A stretch of 64,000 nt of DNA from the NCBI RefSeq assembly GCF_003076135.1, contig NZ_QDGZ01000011.1:1-64000 (forward strand), read 5' to 3'. Positions 28,161-39,816 of the stretch are shown one piece after another. The DNA is from Nocardioides gansuensis (GTDB taxonomy: Bacteria > Actinomycetota > Actinomycetes > Propionibacteriales > Nocardioidaceae). A program made the translations under genes and the position numbers. Position 1 is the stretch's first letter; every line of letters starts with the position of its first letter. Under the pieces are notes generated by a model that saw only the letters and a list, made by a program, of their open reading frames with translations, was not told the DNA's origin and made no database searches.

Positions 28161-28330
28161 CAGCCGCGGGGTGAGGTCCTGCGCGTCGGCGTCGAGGAGG
28201 GATCCGGCGGGGTCACGACGTCCTTGCGATCTACCGCCGGGGCGACGTCCCGGTCGGCGTACTCGGCATGAACCAGTCCCGACTCTTCGGCCGCTGGCGG
28301 CGACAGCTCAACACCGCCGTCATGGCCTGA
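28161..28330 (+). pseudogene. Ferredoxin-reductase C-terminal remnant, frameshifted
   Basis: Frame 28161-28213 reads PRGEVLRVGVEEGSGG and a neighbouring frame from about 28214 reads DVLAIYRRGDVPVGVLGMN followed by QSRLFGRWRRQLNTAVMA and a stop at 28328. Put together they resemble the last 55 or so residues of FAD/NAD(P) ferredoxin reductases (the strand pair before the final NxPR helix). There is no start and no FAD or NAD domain nearby. It looks like what is left of a reductase gene after a deletion, or a fragment left by rearrangement. Similarity is judged by eye only. Confidence 0.45.
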
Positions 28331-28366
28331 CCTCAAGTTCCTAGCCCTCCCCGAAAGGCAGCCCTG

Positions 28367-29290
28367 GTGGCAACCGCACAGAGGATCGACGGACGCAAGG
28401 TGGCGTCCGACATCAAGAATCAGCTCGCCGAGCGGGTCGCTGTCCTGGCGGCTCGGGGCATCCGCCCAGGGCTGGGAACGATTCTGGTGGGTGACGACCC
28501 GGCCAGCCACTCCTACGTGGCGGGGAAGCATCGCGACTGCGCCGACGTCGGCATCGAGTCGATCCGGGTCGAGCTGCCCGCGACCACGACCCAGGAGGAG
28601 ATCGAGGCCGCGGTCCTGCGCCTGAACGAGGACCCCTCCTGCACGGGCTTCATCGTGCAGCTGCCGTTGCCGGCGCACGTGGACACGCACCGCGTGCTCC
28701 AGCTCATCGATCCCGAGAAGGACGCCGACGGCCTCCACCCGGCGAACCTCGGCAAGCTGGTCCTGGGCATCCCGGGCCCGTTGCCCTGCACGCCGCGCGG
28801 CATCATCGAGCTGCTGCGCCAGCACGACGTCGAGATCACCGGCCAGCGCTTCTGCATCATCGGCTGTGGCCTGACCGTGGGTCGGCCGCTCGGGCTGATG
28901 CTCACCCGCCCGACCGAGCACGCCACCGTCACGCTCTGCCACGAGGCCACAGTCGACATCGCGGCCCACACCCGTGCCTCGGACGTCGTCGTCGCCGCCG
29001 CGGGTGTCGCGCACCTGGTGAAGCCGGACTGGATCAGCCCCGGCGCCACGGTCCTCTCGGTCGGCGTCACCCGCACGATCGAGGGCATCCTCGGAGACGT
29101 CCACCCGGAGGTCCGCACGGTGGCCGGCCGGATCAGCCCCGCTACCGGCGGCGTGGGTCCCATGACGCGAGCCATGCTGCTCATGAACATCGTCGAGATC
29201 GCCGAGCGGACCACCGCCACCGACGTCGCACCTGTCGTGACCAACGGTCATCCGGACCGGCGCGCCGCCGTCGTCGAGGCGCCGCGATGA
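28367..29290 (+). CDS. folD: Bifunctional methylene-THF dehydrogenase/methenyl-THF cyclohydrolase
   Basis: The 307 aa protein converts 5,10-methylene-THF to 10-formyl-THF. Family features are SYVAGKHRDCADVGI with the catalytic Lys, GFIVQLPLPAHVD, PCTPRGIIELL and the NADP fold IIGCGLTVGRPLGLML, then SVGVTR and GGVGPMTRAMLLMN. The cyclohydrolase Lys of the usual YxxxK motif is present (YVAGK). GTG 28367 follows GAAAGG by 8 nt. It links the THF-bound methylene units from Dmg and Sox to PurU. Its stop overlaps folP by 4 bp. Confidence 0.93.
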   Translation: MATAQRIDGRKVASDIKNQLAERVAVLAARGIRPGLGTILVGDDPASHSYVAGKHRDCADVGIESIRVELPATTTQEEIEAAVLRLNEDPSCTGFIVQLPLPAHVDTHRVLQLIDPEKDADGLHPANLGKLVLGIPGPLPCTPRGIIELLRQHDVEITGQRFCIIGCGLTVGRPLGLMLTRPTEHATVTLCHEATVDIAAHTRASDVVVAAAGVAHLVKPDWISPGATVLSVGVTRTIEGILGDVHPEVRTVAGRISPATGGVGPMTRAMLLMNIVEIAERTTATDVAPVVTNGHPDRRAAVVEAPR

Positions 29291-30168
29291 CCGTGCCCAC
29301 ACTCGTCGAGCGACCGCGCTCTCCGGTCCTGTCACCGGGCACCGGCCGCTGCCGGGTGCTCGGCGTCCTCAACGTCACGCCTGACTCGTTCTCCGACGGC
29401 GGTCGCTACCTCGACCTGGATGCCGCGATCACCCGCGGCCTGTCCCTGGTCCAGGACGGCGCGGACATCGTCGATGTCGGGGGCGAGTCGACGCGACCCG
29501 GTGCCGGGCGCGTCGACGAGGCCGAGGAGCTGCGCCGGGTGGTGCCGGTGGTCCGCGCCCTGTGCGACCAGGGCGTCAGCGTGTCCGTGGACACCATGCG
29601 CGCCAGCGTCGCCGCGGCCGCCCTCGAGGCCGGCGCCGTCATCGTCAACGACGTCTCGGGCGGACTGGCCGACCCGGCGATGCTGTCCCTGCTCGCGGAG
29701 TCTCAAGCGCCCTGCATCCTGATGCACTGGCGCGCGCAGTCCGACGTCATGGACCTCCACGCCAGCTACGGAGCCGTCGTCGACGACGTCCGTGAGGAGC
29801 TTGCCCGCCGCGTCGACGCCGCACTGGCTGCAGGCGTCGACGCCGGCAACATCATCCTCGATCCGGGGCTGGGCTTCGCCAAGACACCGGACCAGACCTG
29901 GTCCCTCCTGGCAGGCATGCCCGCCGTCCAGGCGCTCGGCTTCCCGCTCCTGGTCGGAGCCTCCCGCAAGCGGTTCCTGGCCGAGGTCGTCGACTACGGC
30001 GGCCTGGACCCCGCGGACCCTGCCGACCGGGACGACGCGTCCAGCGCCGTCACCGTCCTCGCTGCCGCGGCCGGCGCCTGGGGCGTCCGGGTCCACCGGC
30101 CGGCCCCGTCAGCAGCAGCCGTGCGCGTGGCCGCCCGACTCGCTGCGGCGGACGGGGGACTGCGCTGA
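29287..30168 (+). CDS. folP: Dihydropteroate synthase
   Basis: The 293 aa protein has both DHPS signatures: VLGVLNVTPDSFSDGGRY near residue 25 and DVGGESTRPGA near residue 62, plus the later DPGLGFAKTP and GASRKRFL loops. It condenses p-aminobenzoate with the pterin pyrophosphate. It is not next to folB/folK or folE here but between folD and a methylene-THF reductase gene, which suggests a copy dedicated to the extra THF need of demethylation, or a DHPS-like paralogue. ATGA overlap with folD, TGATG overlap with the next gene. Confidence 0.9.
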   Translation: MTVPTLVERPRSPVLSPGTGRCRVLGVLNVTPDSFSDGGRYLDLDAAITRGLSLVQDGADIVDVGGESTRPGAGRVDEAEELRRVVPVVRALCDQGVSVSVDTMRASVAAAALEAGAVIVNDVSGGLADPAMLSLLAESQAPCILMHWRAQSDVMDLHASYGAVVDDVREELARRVDAALAAGVDAGNIILDPGLGFAKTPDQTWSLLAGMPAVQALGFPLLVGASRKRFLAEVVDYGGLDPADPADRDDASSAVTVLAAAAGAWGVRVHRPAPSAAAVRVAARLAAADGGLR

Positions 30169-31070
30169 TGCGGAACCGGGGGCGTGCCCGCGTGCTCGAG
30201 GGCCTCCTGTCCCGGGCACGCTACGAGGTGCTCCCGACGGCGGACGTCGTCGACGAGGTGTACGCCGGCCTGCCGGCGGGCGCGACCGTGACCGTGACCG
30301 CGTCGCCGGCCAAGGGTCTCGCGGCGACGCTCGACGTCGCCGAGCGCCTGGCCGCCCTCGGCTTCGACGTCGTCCCGCACCTGGCTGCCCGCATGATCAA
30401 CGGCCCCGGAGAGCTCGCCGAGATCACGCGACGCCTGCACGGCGCCGGCGTCCGCAAGGTGTTCATCCCGGCGGGGGACGCCGAGCCACCTGCCGGCGCC
30501 TACCACAGCGCGCTGCAGGTGCTCGAGGATCTTGCCGCGGCGGGCAACCCCTTCACCGAGGTCGGGATCACCGGCTACCCGGAGCGGCACCCCAGCATCC
30601 ACGACGACGTGACCGTCCAGGCGATGTGGGACAAGCGGCGCCACGCCACGCAGATCGTCAGCAACCTGACCTTCGACCCGAAGCTGCTCGCGGACTGGGT
30701 CACCCGGGTCCGCTCGCGCGACGTGCACCTGCCGATCCTCGTGGGCCTGCCCGGACCTGTCGAACGCGCCAAGCTGCTGCGCATGGCCACCCGGATCGGT
30801 GTCGGCGAGTCCGCGCGATTCCTCGCCAAGAACGGCGGGCTCTTCACGCGGATCGCCGCTCCTGGAGGCTACGACCCGCTGCGGTTCCTCGCCGGCGCCG
30901 CCGCGACCCTGGGACGGCCCGACATGCACGTGGCCGGGCTCCACCTCTTCACCTTCAACCAGGTCGCCGAGACCGAGGCCTGGCGGGTGGCCCAGCTCGC
31001 GCGGCTTCGCCGCCTCGGGAGCACGCGCGCCGACGGCGCGACCTCGGCGGTCCCGGGGCGAGTCACGTGA
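30168..31070 (+). CDS. Methylenetetrahydrofolate reductase-like protein
   Basis: The 300 aa protein has the MTHFR barrel pattern: VTVTASPAKGLAATLDVAERLA, VVPHLAARMING (His in the position of the conserved PHL), KVFIPAGDAEPPAGAYHSALQVL, VGITGYPERHP and a C-terminal GLHLFTFNQ. The PHLAAR and GYPExHP motifs are well kept, while the N-terminus is shorter than in E. coli MetF. In demethylation clusters such proteins are thought to oxidise methyl-THF or balance the methyl- and methylene-THF pools; the direction here is unknown. The stop overlaps the folC GTG. Confidence 0.85.
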   Translation: MRNRGRARVLEGLLSRARYEVLPTADVVDEVYAGLPAGATVTVTASPAKGLAATLDVAERLAALGFDVVPHLAARMINGPGELAEITRRLHGAGVRKVFIPAGDAEPPAGAYHSALQVLEDLAAAGNPFTEVGITGYPERHPSIHDDVTVQAMWDKRRHATQIVSNLTFDPKLLADWVTRVRSRDVHLPILVGLPGPVERAKLLRMATRIGVGESARFLAKNGGLFTRIAAPGGYDPLRFLAGAAATLGRPDMHVAGLHLFTFNQVAETEAWRVAQLARLRRLGSTRADGATSAVPGRVT

Positions 31071-32476
31071 GCGCGCTGGGCGCGAGCGAGCTGCCCTCGC
31101 TCGACGAGGTCGAGGCCCGGCTCCTCGCACGGTGGCCCGAGACCAGGATCGAGCCGTCCCTCGACCGCATCACCCGGGCGATGTCGCTGCTCGGGGACCC
31201 GCAGCGGACCTACCGCAGCGTCCACCTCACCGGCACCAACGGCAAGACCAGCACGGCCCGGATCGTCGAGGCACTCCTGGCGGCCTCCGGTGAGCGCACG
31301 GGTCGCCTGACGAGTCCCCACCTCACCACGATCCGGGAGCGGATCGCCCTCGATGGAGAGGCCATCGGTGAGCGCGAGTTCCTGGCGGCGTACGTCGCGG
31401 TCGCCGAGCAGGCCGAGCGCGTGGACGCCGCCATGCCGCACCCGATGTCGTTCTTCGAGCTGACCGTGGCCATGGCCTACCGCGCCTTCGCCGACGCGGC
31501 GGTCGGCGTCGCGGTCGTCGAGGTCGGCATGGGTGGACGGTGGGACGCCACCAACGTCATCGACGCCGAGGTCGCCGTGCTGCTTCCCGTCGACCTCGAC
31601 CACACCGACTACCTCGGTCCCACCACCGCCGCGATCGCGCGCGAGAAGGCGGGCATCATCAAGCCCGGGGCGGTGGCGGTCAGCGCACGCCAGAGCGAGG
31701 ACGTGGCCAAGGTGTTCCGCGACCGGGCCCGGTCCGTCGGCGCCCGACTCGTCGTGCTCGGCGAGGACGTCGCCCTGCTCGACCGGCAGCCCGCCGAGGG
31801 TGGCCAGCTGATCTCGGTCCGCGGCCTCCACGGCACCTACCGCGACGTCCTGCTCGCGCTCCGTGGTCGGCACCAGGCCGAGAACGCGGCGTGCGCGATC
31901 GTGGCCGTGGAGGCGATGCTCGGCAGGTCCCTGGACGACGACGCCGTGCGTGCCGGCCTCGCGCGCGTCGCCTCGCCCGGGCGCTTCGACGTCCGTCCGG
32001 GGTCGCCGCCGGTGGTCCTCGATGCCGCCCACAACCCGCACGGCGCCCGTGCTCTCGTCGCATCGCTCGCCGAGCTGGCACCGCGAGGGACGTACGCCGT
32101 GGTGGCCTCGATGGCGGACAAGGACATCGAGGGCATGCTCCGTGAGCTCGAGCCTGTCGTCGACGCCGTGGTGTGCACGCGCAACTCGAGTCCCCGGAGC
32201 CTGGCCGCGAGAGAGCTCGCCGCCTGTGCGCGGCAGGTGTTCGGGGCCGAGCGCGTGCACCTCGCCAGTGACGTCGCAACCGGCATCGAGGCGGCGAAGT
32301 CGCTCGCCGTGACCGGGGCAGCGGACAGCGATGACCCCGTGGTCCTGGTGACCGGCTCGGTCGTCACGGTCGGTGACGCCGACCGCCTCCTCCCGTCGGC
32401 CTGGCGGCCCGACCCGGTGCGGACCAGGCCGCCCCGGCCCCCTGATCGACCGGTGGCCCTGCCCTTGCCCGGGTGA
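31067..32476 (+). CDS. folC: Folylpolyglutamate synthase / dihydrofolate synthase
   Basis: The 469 aa Mur-ligase-like enzyme has the P-loop HLTGTNGKTSTARIVE (about residues 48-63), SPHLTTIRERI, VEVGMGGRWDATNVI, the metal-binding HTDYLG and KAGIIKPG, and a C-terminal LDAAHNPHGARAL. It adds glutamate to folates. GTG 31067 overlaps the preceding stop (GTGA); earlier in-frame codons lie in other genes. Its place after folD-folP-MTHFR makes a four-gene folate module. The last 25 residues are Pro/Arg-rich and beyond the usual family end. A strong terminator follows. Confidence 0.92.
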   Translation: MSALGASELPSLDEVEARLLARWPETRIEPSLDRITRAMSLLGDPQRTYRSVHLTGTNGKTSTARIVEALLAASGERTGRLTSPHLTTIRERIALDGEAIGEREFLAAYVAVAEQAERVDAAMPHPMSFFELTVAMAYRAFADAAVGVAVVEVGMGGRWDATNVIDAEVAVLLPVDLDHTDYLGPTTAAIAREKAGIIKPGAVAVSARQSEDVAKVFRDRARSVGARLVVLGEDVALLDRQPAEGGQLISVRGLHGTYRDVLLALRGRHQAENAACAIVAVEAMLGRSLDDDAVRAGLARVASPGRFDVRPGSPPVVLDAAHNPHGARALVASLAELAPRGTYAVVASMADKDIEGMLRELEPVVDAVVCTRNSSPRSLAARELAACARQVFGAERVHLASDVATGIEAAKSLAVTGAADSDDPVVLVTGSVVTVGDADRLLPSAWRPDPVRTRPPRPPDRPVALPLPG

Positions 32477-32492
32477 CGAAGCCATCGGTCCG

Positions 32493-32531
32493 GGGGTTGG
32501 GCGCCGGAGTCGCACTCCGGCGCCCAACCCC
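32493..32531 (+). terminator. Perfect 18-bp hairpin after folC
   Basis: Arms 32493-32510 and 32514-32531 are perfectly complementary with a 3-nt CGC loop, 16 bp after the folC stop. It is one of the strongest hairpins in the window and probably ends the folate operon, leaving the next gene with its own promoter somewhere in the 114 bp that follow. Confidence 0.85.
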
Positions 32532-32645
32532 ACCCTCCTCAGCACCCTGCTCCAGATCGACAGGAAGCCCCATGGACACCGACACGACCGCCGCTACCGG
32601 GACGCCGGTGAGCAGCCTGCGAGGCATCAGGAGAGGACGACGAGA

Positions 32646-35030
<2,385 letters not shown>

Positions 35031-35884
35031 CCTGGGCCTGGCTGAGGAACAGCGCCTCGAGGAGGTCCGCTCCGCGCACGTCCGCGTCGCGCAGGTCTGC
35101 GCCCAGGAGGTCGGTCAGGGTCAGGTCGGTGCGCAGGTCGGCTCCCACCAGCAGGGCGCCGCGCAAGGTCGCTCCGCGGAGGTCACGCCGGTGGAGGTCC
35201 CGGCCTGCGAGGTCGCGGCCGGCGAGGTCCGGGCCCGGACCGAGGGGCCGCCGGAGTCGTGAGCTCGTCTCCGCCAGCACCTCGCCGACTGTCTGCCGCA
35301 GCGCCTCGACGTCGAGGGCGAGGAGCTCGTCGGGAGTTGCTGCCACCAGGTCCGCGAAGCGGGCGAGCAGCCGCTCGGTGCCGCTGCCGGGCGCGCGTGC
35401 GTCTGCCTCCGAGAGATGGGCGACCATCTCGTGCAGCTGCCGCATCACCGAGAACACGGCTGTCATCTCGGGCAGGTTCGCCTGCTCGCGCCAGGACACC
35501 CCGGCGTACGTCACCTGGGAGACCTGCTGCCCCGCGCCGAAGCAGTCGAAGACGGTGCAGCCCGGCCAGCCGTCGTCGCGCAACGTCGCATGGATCTCGC
35601 ACCGGTCGTCAGCCTGGAGGTGACGGCAGGCGACACCACCCTCCTTGTCAGCGCCGAAGCCCGACGCCGCCCTGAAGGGCAGCAGCACGCAGCACAGCCC
35701 GAAGCACCTCGAGCAGTCCGCTTGCACGACGGGGAGATGCACGCGCCCCATCATGTCGTGCGGGTGTGTGACCAAGGCATCAGAGCCTGCGATTGGGGCC
35801 GGCCGTGGAGCGGTTCTTAGGGTCTCCGGGCCGGCGTGAGCACCTCCGCCGCCCGTCCTCGGAAGATCTGCACGGAGAAGTCCC

Positions 35885-37129
35885 ATCAGTACGTCAAGTC
35901 CATGGCGCTGCCTGCGCAGCGCCCACTTCGCCCTGTGGTCGGGCGCCAACCTCGTCTCCAACGTCGGCACCTGGATGCAGCTCGTCGCCCAGAGCCTGCT
36001 CGTCCTGGAGCTGACCGGCTCGCCGGCCCTGACCGGGCTCACCCTCTCGCTCCAGGCCGCCCCCGGCCTGCTCCTCGGCCTGGTCGGCGGCGCCGCCGTC
36101 GACGTCTGGCCGCGCCGGCTCACCGTGGGCGTAGCCCAGGCGATCCTCGGCGGCCTCGCGCTTGTCACCGCGGCGCTCGCAGCGGCCGGTCTCCTCAGCG
36201 TGCCGGTCATCATGGCGATCGCGGTGGTCAGCGGCACGATCGCCGTCGTCGACGGTCCGGCGGCCGCGCTGCTCGGCAGCGAGCTCGTCACCGAGCGCGA
36301 CGTCCCCAGCGCGATCGCCCTCGGCTCGCTGGCCACCAGCGCCGGCCGGGTCCTCGGCACCGCCGCGGCGGCAGCGGCCATCGCGCTGGGCGGCGTGCCC
36401 GCGGCGTACGCCGTGAACGGGCTGTCGTTCCTCGTCGTGGCCGCCGTCGTGCCGTTCCTGCGGCCGGTGCGCGCGGTCGCGCAGCGCCCCGCCGGCCGGT
36501 CCCCGCTGGCCGGGGTGCGGTCGGGCTTCGGCTACCTGCTCGGCTCGCGCGCGCTGCTCGGACTGCTCGTCGTCGGCGCCGTCACGAGCACGCTGGGCCG
36601 CAACTACTCGCTCGGCTTCGCCACCCTCGTCACCGGACCCCTGCACGGGGGTGCCGGCGCCTACGGCACCGTCTCTGCCGTGCTGGCGATCGGTGCGGTC
36701 GCCGGGGCCGTGGTGGCTGCCCGGCTCACCTCCGCCCGCTACGCCAGGGTCGCGCGGCTGGCGCTGGTCGGCGCCCTGCTCCAGGTCGCGGCCGCCTTCG
36801 CCGTCGGCATGCCCATGCTGCTCCTGATCGCGCTGCCCCTCGCGATCGCCGAGTCGGTGCAGGACACACTCACCAGCACGATCATGGTCACCAGGCCGCC
36901 CGAGCACCTGCGGGGCATGGTGCTGGGCGCCTGGCAGTCCGCCGCCTCCGGCTGGGCGCTCGTCGGGCCGCCGACCCTCGGCTGGCTGCTGGAGTCCTTC
37001 GGCGCCCGGACCGGCCTCGCGCTCGGCGGCCTGGTCATCGCGGCGGTGATCGTGGCGGTGCGGGTGCTGCACATCAGCTTCCCGGCGATCCGGCGGCCAG
37101 GGCCGCGAGCTCCCGCCGTCGCCGTGTGA
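35885..37129 (+). CDS. MFS transporter (EntS/MFS_3-like) lacking a canonical start codon
   Basis: About 414 aa with 11-12 hydrophobic segments and the MFS_3 N-terminal pattern LRSAHFALWSGANLVSNVGTWMQ. Homology clearly begins well before the first ATG at 35975. In the right frame there is no ATG, GTG or TTG between the stop at 35837 and 35975; instead GGAGAAG (35874-35880) precedes ATC AGT ACG TCA AGT, which would read as a normal MSTSSPW start if the ATC were ATG. A GTG at 35836 opens a different frame. Either the gene uses ATC, starts internally and loses a helix, or is inactivated. Substrate unknown. Confidence 0.7.
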   Translation: MSTSSPWRCLRSAHFALWSGANLVSNVGTWMQLVAQSLLVLELTGSPALTGLTLSLQAAPGLLLGLVGGAAVDVWPRRLTVGVAQAILGGLALVTAALAAAGLLSVPVIMAIAVVSGTIAVVDGPAAALLGSELVTERDVPSAIALGSLATSAGRVLGTAAAAAAIALGGVPAAYAVNGLSFLVVAAVVPFLRPVRAVAQRPAGRSPLAGVRSGFGYLLGSRALLGLLVVGAVTSTLGRNYSLGFATLVTGPLHGGAGAYGTVSAVLAIGAVAGAVVAARLTSARYARVARLALVGALLQVAAAFAVGMPMLLLIALPLAIAESVQDTLTSTIMVTRPPEHLRGMVLGAWQSAASGWALVGPPTLGWLLESFGARTGLALGGLVIAAVIVAVRVLHISFPAIRRPGPRAPAVAV

Positions 37130-37137
37130 CGAGGCGG

Positions 37138-37359
37138 TCAGGACACGCCCGGCGGCCGGCCCCACCCGTCGTCGTACTCCTCACCCTCGGCGAGGCGGGC
37201 CTCCCGCGCACGCCGCCGCGCATGCCACCAGGTGGCGGCCAGCGAGGCGATCATCAGGGCGACGCCGAGGTAGAAGCCGCGCGGGTCCCGGGTGAGGACG
37301 GCGAGGCCCATCAGGGCGAGGCCGAGCCACACTCCGAGGGGCAGGCGGCTGTCCGACAT
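37138..37359 (-). CDS. Small two-helix membrane protein
   Basis: The 73 aa protein has two hydrophobic segments (LPLGVWLGLALMGLAVL and GFYLGVALMIASLAATWW, residues about 6-22 and 29-46) and a charged cytoplasmic tail ending DDGWGRPPG. Family not recognised. It converges with the MFS gene with an 8-bp gap. The ATG at 37359 was chosen because the longer reading upstream loses actinobacterial protein character. Confidence 0.65.
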   Translation of the reverse strand: MSDSRLPLGVWLGLALMGLAVLTRDPRGFYLGVALMIASLAATWWHARRRAREARLAEGEEYDDGWGRPPGVS

Positions 37360-37541
37360 GTAGGGGAGTCTGCCAGCCCTCAGGAGCCCGCCTCGACGAG
37401 CGATGACCGAGCAGTCCCAGCGGTCCGCGAAGATCCTCTCGGGTGCGTGGCCTCCGATCGAAGGATCTCCAGCCCTTGTCGTCCCACACCACAAGGCACT
37501 AGGAAGAGACGGGTCACCTCCGTCCTCATTCGGGAGAACAC

Positions 37542-38924
37542 ATGTCTCGGGAACCAATCCGGCTGATCCTGGCCTGCCTCACCGCGATCTTGCTCATCAC
37601 GCCGGCTGCCTCCGCACACGACGACCACGGCGGGACCTGGGAGCCCAGCCCGGTGAGCCGCACGGCGAACCTCAAGGTCCTCGCCACCTCGGAGAAGGTC
37701 TTCGCCGATCCGACCTACCGCAACTCCGACCTCGCCTTCTGGGGCGGTGTCGCCTACGCCGGCAACTACGACGGCTTCCGCAGCATCGACATCAGCGATC
37801 CGGAGAAGCCGACGGTCCTCAGTGACTTCGTCTGCCCCGGCTCGCAGCAGGACGTGTCGGTGTGGAAGGGCCTGCTGTTCAGCTCCATCGACGCTCCCGT
37901 CACCGGTCCGGAGTGTGGCTCGCCGAGATCCCCGTCCGGCACCCCCGGCTTCGAGGGGATCCGCATCTTCGACGTCAGCAACCCCTCTGCGCCGTCGTAC
38001 GTCGGCGCCGTGGCCACCGACTGCGGCTCCCACACCCACACGCTGGTGCCGGACCCGGCCGACCCGAGCCACGTCTATCTCTACGTCGCGTCGTACCCGT
38101 CCGGTGTCCTCGCCGAGTCGGCCTACGGCAACTCGTGCTCGCGGCTGGCGCCCGACGGGACGCAGGGGCACAGCAAGATCTCGGTGATCGAGGTGCCCCT
38201 CGCGGACCCCGCGTCGGCAGCGGTCGTGAGCGAGCCGACGTTCGAGCTCGACGACTTCCGCAGCACGGCCGGCTTCAGGGGCTGTCACGACATCAGCGTG
38301 TTCTCGGAGATCCAGCGGGCGGCCGCCGCCTGCATGTCCGAGGGCCAGATCTGGGACCTCTCGGACCTGGAGCGCCCGCAGACCATCGCGCGCGTCCACA
38401 ACCCAGCAGTGGAGTTCTTCCACAGCGCGACGTTCACCTGGGACGGCAGCACCCTCCTCTTCGGCGACGAGGCGGGAGGCGGTACGTCGCCACGCTGCCG
38501 CGCGAGCGATCCGACGACGCTCGGGGCGATCTGGATCTACGACATGGCGTCGCTGGACCTGGGCACCGGGGTGGAGCCCTCCCTGAGCCATTTCAAGATC
38601 CCGCGCGTCCAGGGTGACGTCGCGCGCTGCACGATGCACAACTTCAACGTCCTCCCGGTCGAGGGCCGGTACGTCGCCGTGTCCGCGGCCTACTCCGGCG
38701 GCACCACGGTCTTCGACTTCACCGACCGGTCCAGGCCGGTGGAGATCGCGCACAACGACCCGCACGGCGCCAACACGTGGTCGTCGTACTGGTACAACGG
38801 CCAGATCTACACCAACGACACAGGCCGCGGCTTCGACGTGATGCTGCTGTCCGACCAGGCGCGGGCCGGCGCCAAGCGCCTGCCCTACCTCAACCCGCAG
38901 ACGCAGGAGCAGCTGATCCCCTGA
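37542..38924 (+). CDS. Secreted LVIVD-repeat beta-propeller protein
   Basis: The 460 aa protein has a signal peptide (hydrophobic residues 6-20, cleavage near AASA-HDD) and repeats of the type GFRSIDISDPEKP, GIRIFDVSNPSAP, GQIWDLSDLERP and GTTVFDFTDRSRP, the LVIVD blades found in secreted propellers. Several Cys and a CGSHTHTLVPDP segment are conserved-looking. Enzymatic activity is not evident. ATG 37542 follows CGGGAGAA. The 182 bp upstream (37360-37541) contain no other gene and presumably its promoter. Confidence 0.8.
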   Translation: MSREPIRLILACLTAILLITPAASAHDDHGGTWEPSPVSRTANLKVLATSEKVFADPTYRNSDLAFWGGVAYAGNYDGFRSIDISDPEKPTVLSDFVCPGSQQDVSVWKGLLFSSIDAPVTGPECGSPRSPSGTPGFEGIRIFDVSNPSAPSYVGAVATDCGSHTHTLVPDPADPSHVYLYVASYPSGVLAESAYGNSCSRLAPDGTQGHSKISVIEVPLADPASAAVVSEPTFELDDFRSTAGFRGCHDISVFSEIQRAAAACMSEGQIWDLSDLERPQTIARVHNPAVEFFHSATFTWDGSTLLFGDEAGGGTSPRCRASDPTTLGAIWIYDMASLDLGTGVEPSLSHFKIPRVQGDVARCTMHNFNVLPVEGRYVAVSAAYSGGTTVFDFTDRSRPVEIAHNDPHGANTWSSYWYNGQIYTNDTGRGFDVMLLSDQARAGAKRLPYLNPQTQEQLIP

Positions 38925-38941
38925 CCTGCTGACGCACGGGA

Positions 38942-38979
38942 GCGGCCGGGAGATGCGGGACATCCGCCCTCCCGGCCGC
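38942..38979. terminator. Bidirectional terminator between LVIVD protein and EEP hydrolase genes
   Basis: Arms 38942-38952 and 38969-38979 (11 bp perfect) with an inner GCGG/CCGC pairing lie between two convergent stops at 38924 and 39010. Confidence 0.75.
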
Positions 38980-39009
38980 GACGCGTCGCCTGGCCGCCGC
39001 GGGCCGCCC

Positions 39010-39762
39010 TCAGACGTCGAGGACGAGCGCGCGGTGGTCGGATAGCGGCAGCGCCTTGGCCTCGCCGCACCCCTCGGGGACGCCGTTCACAAGGATGTGG
39101 TCGAGCTGCTCCGTGGGCGCATGGGCCGGGAAGGTGGGGGCGGTGACGGCCGAGCGGAGCCCCGATACCCGCTCGGCCCGCTCGGGACCCATGTTGAGGT
39201 CGCCCATCAGGACCAGCGGCGGCCGGCGGTCCTCGAGGCTGCGGCGCAGCCGCCGCAGCTGCCAGCCGTTCCACCAGGACACGAAGGTCAGGTGCGTGCA
39301 CACCACCGTCGTGGCGCCGAGGGGCGTCTCCACCAGCGCGGCCACGGCGACCCGTGGCTCGTCGCGCACCATGACCGGCGCGAACGAGCCGTGGAAGCGC
39401 AGGGGCACACGGCCCGGCACCGGCGCCAGACGCACCACCTCCCAGGCGTGCACCGGGTAGCGGCTCACCAGCGCCACGCCGTACGCCGCGCTGTCGGGCT
39501 GCTCGTCACCGTCGGCGGCCATCCACATGGCGCCGGGGTTGCCCGACAGGGCCGCGACGAAGCGGTGCTCCGGCGCGTCCATCACGTCCACGGCGATGGC
39601 GGTGAGGTCGGCGCCCGCCGACCTCGTCTGGTTGCGATCCACCTCCTGCAGGGCCAGCACGTCGGCGTCGAGCGACTCGATCGCCTTCGCGTAGCGGTCC
39701 ACGTCGACCTGCTGGTCGACAGGGGAGCGGCCGTGCAGGATGTTGAACGTGGCCAGGCGCAT
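39010..39762 (-). CDS. Endonuclease/exonuclease/phosphatase-family hydrolase
   Basis: The 250 aa protein has the EEP layout: LATFNILHG (metal Asn) at the start, VLALQEVDRNQ (metal Glu), VVCTHLTF (His), PLVLMGDLNM (Asp-x-Asn) and a terminal LDHILVNG...LSDHRAL (Asp-His pair). It is a Mg-dependent phosphodiesterase; whether the substrate is nucleic acid, inositol phosphate or lipid cannot be told. ATG 39762 has GGAGG only 3 nt upstream; an alternative in-frame ATG is at 39798. Confidence 0.85.
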   Translation of the reverse strand: MRLATFNILHGRSPVDQQVDVDRYAKAIESLDADVLALQEVDRNQTRSAGADLTAIAVDVMDAPEHRFVAALSGNPGAMWMAADGDEQPDSAAYGVALVSRYPVHAWEVVRLAPVPGRVPLRFHGSFAPVMVRDEPRVAVAALVETPLGATTVVCTHLTFVSWWNGWQLRRLRRSLEDRRPPLVLMGDLNMGPERAERVSGLRSAVTAPTFPAHAPTEQLDHILVNGVPEGCGEAKALPLSDHRALVLDV

Positions 39763-39816
39763 GGGCCTCCGGTGCCCGATCGGTGTCAGGGCATGCATGG
39801 ACGGGTACTCACTGTT

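Noticed and set aside
28056..28271. A 71-codon protein between iclR and folD
   Set aside because: It spans a promoter, the operator and part of the reductase remnant; no start context and no family-like sequence as a whole.
35836..35905. GTG start of the MFS gene at 35836
   Set aside because: It opens a different frame, and the MFS N-terminal homology (LRSAHFALW) is not in that frame; a frameshift would be needed.
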